In this document: piece by piece, positions 60,119 to 64,000 of the stretch | Numbering within the stretch: position 1 is the stretch's first letter | Layout: the number at the start of each line of letters is the position of its first letter | From: Atopostipes sp963558565 | Lineage (GTDB): Bacteria; Bacillota; Bacilli; Lactobacillales; Carnobacteriaceae_A | Assembly: GCA_963558565.1 (NCBI GenBank) | Contig: CAUWGX010000003.1 | Coordinates: forward strand, 182,088 to 246,087 | Direction of reading: 5' to 3' | DNA length: 64,000 nucleotides | The notes under the pieces: model-generated | What the model was told of the DNA's origin: nothing | Seen by the model: only the letters and a program-made list of their open reading frames with translations | Database searches by the model: none | Translations under genes and position numbers: made by a program

Positions 60119-60214
60119 CGTCCTTCCTTGAAATCACTTCAACTAGTTCTTTTGGATCTTACCCTCCTTTCATCTATTTTTTACCGACTAGTCGAAGCTA
60201 TGTATTTTTATTAT

Positions 60215-60228
60215 TGATTACGCTTACA
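60215..60228 (-). promoter_or_regulatory. cre site upstream of the cellobiose-type EIIC
   Basis: On the minus strand TGTAAGCGTAATCA matches TGWAARCGYTWNCW with one mismatch. It lies about 135 bp before the EIIC start in the 467-bp gap 60082-60548, which otherwise contains AT-rich DNA, the nagB terminator and no accepted gene. Confidence 0.65.
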
Positions 60229-60400
60229 TTTTATTAGTGGAGAAATGTCGAAGATTGTTGTTTAGGTTCTAAATAAATAATATTTAATGTAAATTCGAAG
60301 AATAAGGAATGTTATTTCTTTTCTAAATTATATTATAAAGTATCATTTTAGTAAACTTTTATAACTGCTTATATATTTTTTCTAATAACCAAATTAAAAA

Positions 60401-60438
60401 CCCACAATTTTTATCTATTAATGGCTAAAAATTGTGGG
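60401..60438 (-). terminator. Terminator of the nagB operon
   Basis: CCCACAATTTTTA and TAAAAATTGTGGG are a perfect 13-bp inverted repeat; the minus strand continues TTTTTAATT. Confidence 0.85.
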
Positions 60439-60548
60439 ATTATTATTGTTATTTCAGTTGACTTTAAAATATTTTTTACTATTTTTATCTTTTTAAAATA
60501 TAATAGTCTCTAATTTTGAAAACAGGAACACATCAATCTTTATAAATT

Positions 60549-61277
60549 TTATTCTTTGTTAACCAAAGAAGCTGCCTCTTCATCAATAATTACAGTCACT
60601 TTTTCATACGTACGTAAGACACTCGCTGGATTATCTTGAGTAACCTCGCCTTCTAATAATTCTTTGGTGGCTTCTGCTTTATGCTTTCCAGAAATTAACA
60701 AAAGAATTTCTTTAGCTGCTAAAATTTCTGAAAATCCTAAAGTTATCATTTCTGTAGGTGCTTCCTCTTTTGAAATATTATATTCTTTCATAGTACTCGC
60801 AATCGTTGATTGGGTATGTTCTGCTAAAAACATCTCTGAATCAAATGATGTTCCTGGCTCATTTGCTCCAATATGCCCATTTGTGCCCAGTCCTAATAGT
60901 TGAAGATCTCTCGGATATTCGGCTAAAAGTTTTTTATAACGATTGATCTCTTCTTTTGGATTGTCTGTTGATCCATCAATAAAATGAATCTTTTTAGGTT
61001 GTGTTTTGATTAAATCAAGAAAATTCTCTTTAATATACGTATATACAGTATAAACGGCCTCTTTAGGTCCAATATATTCATCTAACACAAAGAAAGTAGT
61101 TGTACTAATATCAAGCCCGTCGTTGACTGCTTCTACTAAATATTTATAAAGACCTCTTGGTGTACCGCCTGTATTGATAGAAATTACAGGATTTTCTTTT
61201 GTTTCTATTATATTTTTAATCATTTCAGAACCTTTTTTTGACATTTGATCATAATCTTCTACAAATATTTTATCCAT
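60549..61277 (-). CDS. nagB: Glucosamine-6-phosphate deaminase family protein
   Basis: NagB-type enzymes turn glucosamine 6-phosphate into fructose 6-phosphate and ammonia. The 242-residue protein has 'ISINTGGTPRGLYKYL' (phosphate loop, about residues 33-48), 'LDEYIG' (65-70) and 'LGLGTNGHIGANEPG' (about 128-142, with the catalytic His at 135). The loop after LDEYIG lacks the usual 'HPxSY' or 'xxSY' pattern, so the substrate may be a related amino-sugar phosphate (for example galactosamine 6-phosphate). It is encoded 31 bp after the EIICB gene, implying the imported sugar is an amino sugar. Confidence 0.88.
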   Translation of the reverse strand: MDKIFVEDYDQMSKKGSEMIKNIIETKENPVISINTGGTPRGLYKYLVEAVNDGLDISTTTFFVLDEYIGPKEAVYTVYTYIKENFLDLIKTQPKKIHFIDGSTDNPKEEINRYKKLLAEYPRDLQLLGLGTNGHIGANEPGTSFDSEMFLAEHTQSTIASTMKEYNISKEEAPTEMITLGFSEILAAKEILLLISGKHKAEATKELLEGEVTQDNPASVLRTYEKVTVIIDEEAASLVNKE

Positions 61278-61308
61278 TTCTTATCCCCTTATCTCTACTT
61301 TTTATTAT

Positions 61309-62931
61309 TTATTTTTGTTTTTTTACTTCTTCTTTCAGTGCTTGTGCTGCATTTTCAACTTCTGTACCGTAAATGACTTGAAGATTGTTTTTATCTACAT
61401 CAAAGACGCCCATCGAGCCTGTAGATTCAAGTTTCTTCTTATCAACTATTGAAGTATCGTCAAGCACCAAACGTAATCTTGAGAAACAATTATCGATTTC
61501 TTGGACATTTTCAGGACCACCTAAAGCACTTAAAATTTGTCTACCTAGTTCATTTTCTGTCGGTACTTGTTCCGTATTAGTCTGTTTCGACGGACTTATT
61601 GCTTCGAGTGCTATCTCATCTTCTACTTCATCTGATCTACCCGGCGTTTTAACATCAAAACGTTCTATAACATACTTAAATACAAAGTAATAAGCTGCTG
61701 CATAAATAATCCCTACTAATACAGCTAAATACCATCTTGTATAAGTCCCTTGCAAAATACCGAATATTGTTAAATCAATCATACCTCCACCTGCATTTCC
61801 TACAGCTACATTCATTAATGACATAAGAAGGAAAGATATTCCTGCCATTAGGGCGTGGAACACGTAAAGAATAGGTGAAATAAAAATGAATGAAAATTCA
61901 ATCGGCTCTGTAATACCTGTAGTAAATGCTGTTAATGCTGCCGCTAAAAGCATTCCTTTAATTTTAGGACGTTGATCTAAATAAGATGTTTTATACATGG
62001 CATAACAAGCAGCTGGCAACCCAAATAACATGAAAGGATGATAACCTTGCGTTAAGAATCTTGTCGACATTCTTAAATTATCGATATTCATACTACTAGA
62101 GGCCATCTCTGCATTAAATATAGATAAAGCACCTGATATTGTTTCGCCATCAACAGTAGCGGTCCCTCCAATAGGTGTAAAACGTATTAATTGGTTTAAC
62201 ACATGATGCAAACCAGTCGGTATTAGAAGTCGCTCTGAAAAACCATAAATAAATGGTCCAAATACTCCTGCTTCTGTAATTAAAGTTCCTAATCCATTTA
62301 TAATAGAATTAAAGAACGGCCATACAAAATAAGATAAAATGGCTACGAAAGGAATAGTTACTACCATGACGATAGGAACAAATCGATTTCCACTAAAGAA
62401 ACTTAAGGCAACTGGAAGCTGAGTTTTATGGTATCTGTTATGAATAAATGCAGCCCATAAACCAACAAGGATACCTCCAAACACTCCCATTCGATAAGTA
62501 AAAATACCTAGTACATTTTCATAGGTGTTCGCTGTTTCCACTGCTTGAGTATTTGATAAACCTTGTTCAGTCAAATATTCTATAGAAGCTGTATCAGCAG
62601 TAATTCCACTCAGACTTAATAAATAACTAATCGTTACATGAAACAAAATAAAACCTATAACAACAGTAAAGGCCGATATTTCTTTATCCTCTTTTGCCAT
62701 TCCAGTCGCTACAGAAATAGCAAATAATAGAGGCAACATACTAAACATAGTAGATACAATTTCTTGAACTCCGCCAATAACTGTCTGTAAAACTGTTGCA
62801 TTAGCAAAAGTCTCTCCTACGATTGATGGATTTGTCAAAATAGTTACAATACCTAATAATATTCCTGAGGCAACAATAATTGAAAGTGGACCCATCATAG
62901 ATTTCCCGAGCTTTTGTATATATGTTCTCAT
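61309..62931 (-). CDS. PTS EIICB component, glucose/N-acetylglucosamine family
   Basis: A 540-residue permease. The EIIC domain covers about residues 1-400 ('MGPLSIIVASGILLGIVTIL', 'FSERLLIPTGLHHVLNQ', 'TAFTTGITEPIEFSFIFISP'), followed by a linker and an EIIB domain with the phosphorylated cysteine in 'EIDNCFSRLRLVLDD' (near residue 477). There is no EIIA domain, so another EIIA must serve. Adjacent nagB and RpiR genes suggest glucosamine or a related amino sugar. AGAAGGG precedes the ATG. The promoter region carries a perfect cre. Confidence 0.93.
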   Translation of the reverse strand: MRTYIQKLGKSMMGPLSIIVASGILLGIVTILTNPSIVGETFANATVLQTVIGGVQEIVSTMFSMLPLLFAISVATGMAKEDKEISAFTVVIGFILFHVTISYLLSLSGITADTASIEYLTEQGLSNTQAVETANTYENVLGIFTYRMGVFGGILVGLWAAFIHNRYHKTQLPVALSFFSGNRFVPIVMVVTIPFVAILSYFVWPFFNSIINGLGTLITEAGVFGPFIYGFSERLLIPTGLHHVLNQLIRFTPIGGTATVDGETISGALSIFNAEMASSSMNIDNLRMSTRFLTQGYHPFMLFGLPAACYAMYKTSYLDQRPKIKGMLLAAALTAFTTGITEPIEFSFIFISPILYVFHALMAGISFLLMSLMNVAVGNAGGGMIDLTIFGILQGTYTRWYLAVLVGIIYAAAYYFVFKYVIERFDVKTPGRSDEVEDEIALEAISPSKQTNTEQVPTENELGRQILSALGGPENVQEIDNCFSRLRLVLDDTSIVDKKKLESTGSMGVFDVDKNNLQVIYGTEVENAAQALKEEVKKQK

Positions 62932-62943
62932 TTTTTCCCTTCT

Positions 62944-63053
62944 TTCAGTGATTACTGAAGATAACGATGTTGCAAATTCATCATTTCTTCAGTGGTATAT
63001 TTTCAATAAGCAAACGTTTACATATGTGTGATTAAAATGTATCACTGCTGAAG
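62944..63053 (-). promoter_or_regulatory. EIICB promoter region: perfect cre and candidate RpiR operators
   Basis: On the minus strand TGTAAACGTTTGCT (63022-63009) is a full match to the cre consensus. Around it lie three TCAGTGRTW-like elements: the palindrome TTCAGT-gatt-ACTGAA (62944-62959), CTTCAGTGGTAT (62987-62998) and, inverted, ATCACTGCTGAAG (63041-63053). The last two flank the cre symmetrically. They are candidates for binding by the RpiR-type regulator encoded next door; this is inference from repetition and position. A -35-like TTGAAA follows the cre, but no good -10 was found. Confidence 0.7.
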
Positions 63054-63144
63054 TTTCCTTTCAATACCAGTACTGTTTTTAAACGGAGCATTCATTTATT
63101 AATTAAATATTCATAAGCTGAATATTTATTCAAGGTAAACGAAA

Positions 63145-63182
63145 CTCCCCTAGTATAGTTAACTTATAACTATTAGGGGAGC
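63145..63182 (-). terminator. Terminator of the RpiR gene
   Basis: CTCCCCTA--ATAGTTA and TAACTAT-TAGGGGAG form a strong stem with a two-base bulge; the T-run on the minus strand is interrupted (TTTCGTTT). Confidence 0.7.
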
Positions 63183-63186
63183 TAAA

Positions 63187-63966
63187 TTATTTATTATATT
63201 TTGCCTCAAGATAATTAATATAACCTTCATATAATAAACTTAAAGTAAGATTTAAAGTGTAGTAGGAAGTACGATTTAAGTCACTATCTTTATTTAAATT
63301 CGACACTTGATAATAGAGATTGTAATCAGCTAAATAAGATAAATCATTTCTAGAAAATGAAGTGACAGAAACAATAGAGATCCCCTTTAAACTGATCTTT
63401 TTTAACACTGGCTCTATAAATTCCATATTACCCGACAATGAAATAACAAATAATAAATCTTTCGATGTAATATGATCTGATATCAATTCTAATTCACTTT
63501 TACTCGGTATTTGAAACAAGTATATATCGTTGTTTGTTAATGTTCTCGAAAACTCTTTTAACATTAATTCTTGCCCATAGCCCGTCGCATATCCAAAAAT
63601 TCTATCTGACTTTTCTAACAACTTATATATCTCTTCGATACTATTATCTTGTTCAAATAATCTAATGGTCTCCCTCACATCATTTAGTACTGTAGAAGTA
63701 TTAAAAAGGTCTACATCTCTTTCTTTATTTTTTTGTTTTTGTTTACTTTCCTCTTTTAAAAAATATCTAAATTCACTATATCCTTTAAAGTGCAATTTTT
63801 TTGTCATACGGATAATTGTTGAAGGTGAAACGTTTGAATATTCAGCAATTTCCGACACTGTTCTATCAATACAAAAATCAATATTCTGAGTAATAAAACT
63901 CAATACGTGTAAATCGTTTTCATTTAATTCATCATAATGTCTATTGACGACTTGCTCTAATCTCAT
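63187..63966 (-). CDS. MurR/RpiR family transcriptional regulator
   Basis: A 259-residue regulator with an N-terminal HTH_6 domain ('TVSEIAEYSNVSPSTIIRMT', about residues 37-56) and a C-terminal SIS domain ('LLEKSDRIFGYATGYGQELM', 'DLLFVISLSGNMEFIEPVLK') that binds a phosphosugar. RpiR regulators of amino-sugar PTS genes act as repressors or activators depending on ligand. It lies directly upstream of the EIICB-nagB pair in the same orientation but has its own terminator. The start at 63966 is 35 bases from the window end, with TTAGGAG seven bases before it. Confidence 0.92.
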   Translation of the reverse strand: MRLEQVVNRHYDELNENDLHVLSFITQNIDFCIDRTVSEIAEYSNVSPSTIIRMTKKLHFKGYSEFRYFLKEESKQKQKNKERDVDLFNTSTVLNDVRETIRLFEQDNSIEEIYKLLEKSDRIFGYATGYGQELMLKEFSRTLTNNDIYLFQIPSKSELELISDHITSKDLLFVISLSGNMEFIEPVLKKISLKGISIVSVTSFSRNDLSYLADYNLYYQVSNLNKDSDLNRTSYYTLNLTLSLLYEGYINYLEAKYNK

Positions 63967-64000
63967 AGTCGATTCTCCTAAAAATATTTCTTATATAAAT

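Overview
The window is chromosomal DNA of a low-GC Gram-positive bacterium, most likely a member of the Lactobacillales close to the Carnobacteriaceae/Aerococcaceae. The lineage call rests on the mraZ-rsmH-ftsL-pbp-mraY-murD-murG-divIB-ftsA-ftsZ-sepF-yggT-ylmH-divIVA-ileS order with no sporulation genes, a T-box in front of ileS, ClpE with CtsR boxes, and HPr/enzyme I with cre-like sites. No rRNA, tRNA, CRISPR array, phage or insertion sequence was seen.

Layout. 1-1.8 kb: end of an xpaC-like gene and a telA gene on the plus strand. 2.2-20 kb: the division and cell-wall (dcw) cluster on the minus strand, started by mraZ behind three 10-bp-spaced TGGTR boxes and ended by ileS behind a T-box leader. 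20.2-27.5 kb: DUF3397, rpmF (57 codons), yceD, tmcAL, then the yqeG-yqeH-yhbY-nadD-yqeK-rsfS-methyltransferase ribosome/NAD operon and ykuJ. 27.7-31.8 kb: two oxidoreductases and ptsHI. 32.5-36.5 kb: a MATE exporter and clpE. 36.7-39.1 kb: a barnase/barstar pair and prfC. 39.4-44.4 kb: two tandem GNAT acetyltransferases, a DUF3006 / metallo-beta-lactamase pair, an RluA-type pseudouridine synthase, NAD kinase and MgtC. 44.5-48.4 kb: a surface-glycan cluster (two DUF616 glycosyltransferase-like paralogues flanking a UDP-sugar epimerase, plus a TupA-like ATP-grasp protein). 48.8-51 kb: a degenerate SF1-helicase-like ATPase and a split chromate transporter. 51.5-56 kb: a polar amino acid ABC transporter split around an SDR gene, and a HAD phosphatase. 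56.2-60 kb: a lipoprotein, an acyltransferase, and a cellobiose-type EIIC with DUF3284. 60.5-64 kb: an amino-sugar deaminase, EIICB and RpiR regulator locus with a perfect cre.

The most unusual structure is four intergenic tandem arrays of 40-42-bp units at about 2, 20, 32 and 51 kb. The first and last share one repeat family (42 bp). The other two are unrelated in sequence but have nearly the same period (41 and 40 bp). Three of the four carry short inverted half-sites that can fold within or between units. They lie only between genes, in convergent, co-directional and divergent gaps alike, and they explain several spurious repetitive ORFs. Other points of note are a lipobox-bearing barnase with all catalytic residues, double CtsR boxes placed in the clpE promoter spacer and just after its start site, MraZ boxes, cre sites on several transporter promoters, and unusually acidic C-terminal tails on DivIVA, ClpE, DivIB and YceD.

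Many gene starts were reset from the longest open frame to the codon that has a Shine-Dalgarno sequence at proper spacing; this is stated in each entry. Names rest on recognised motifs and family resemblance, not on a database search.
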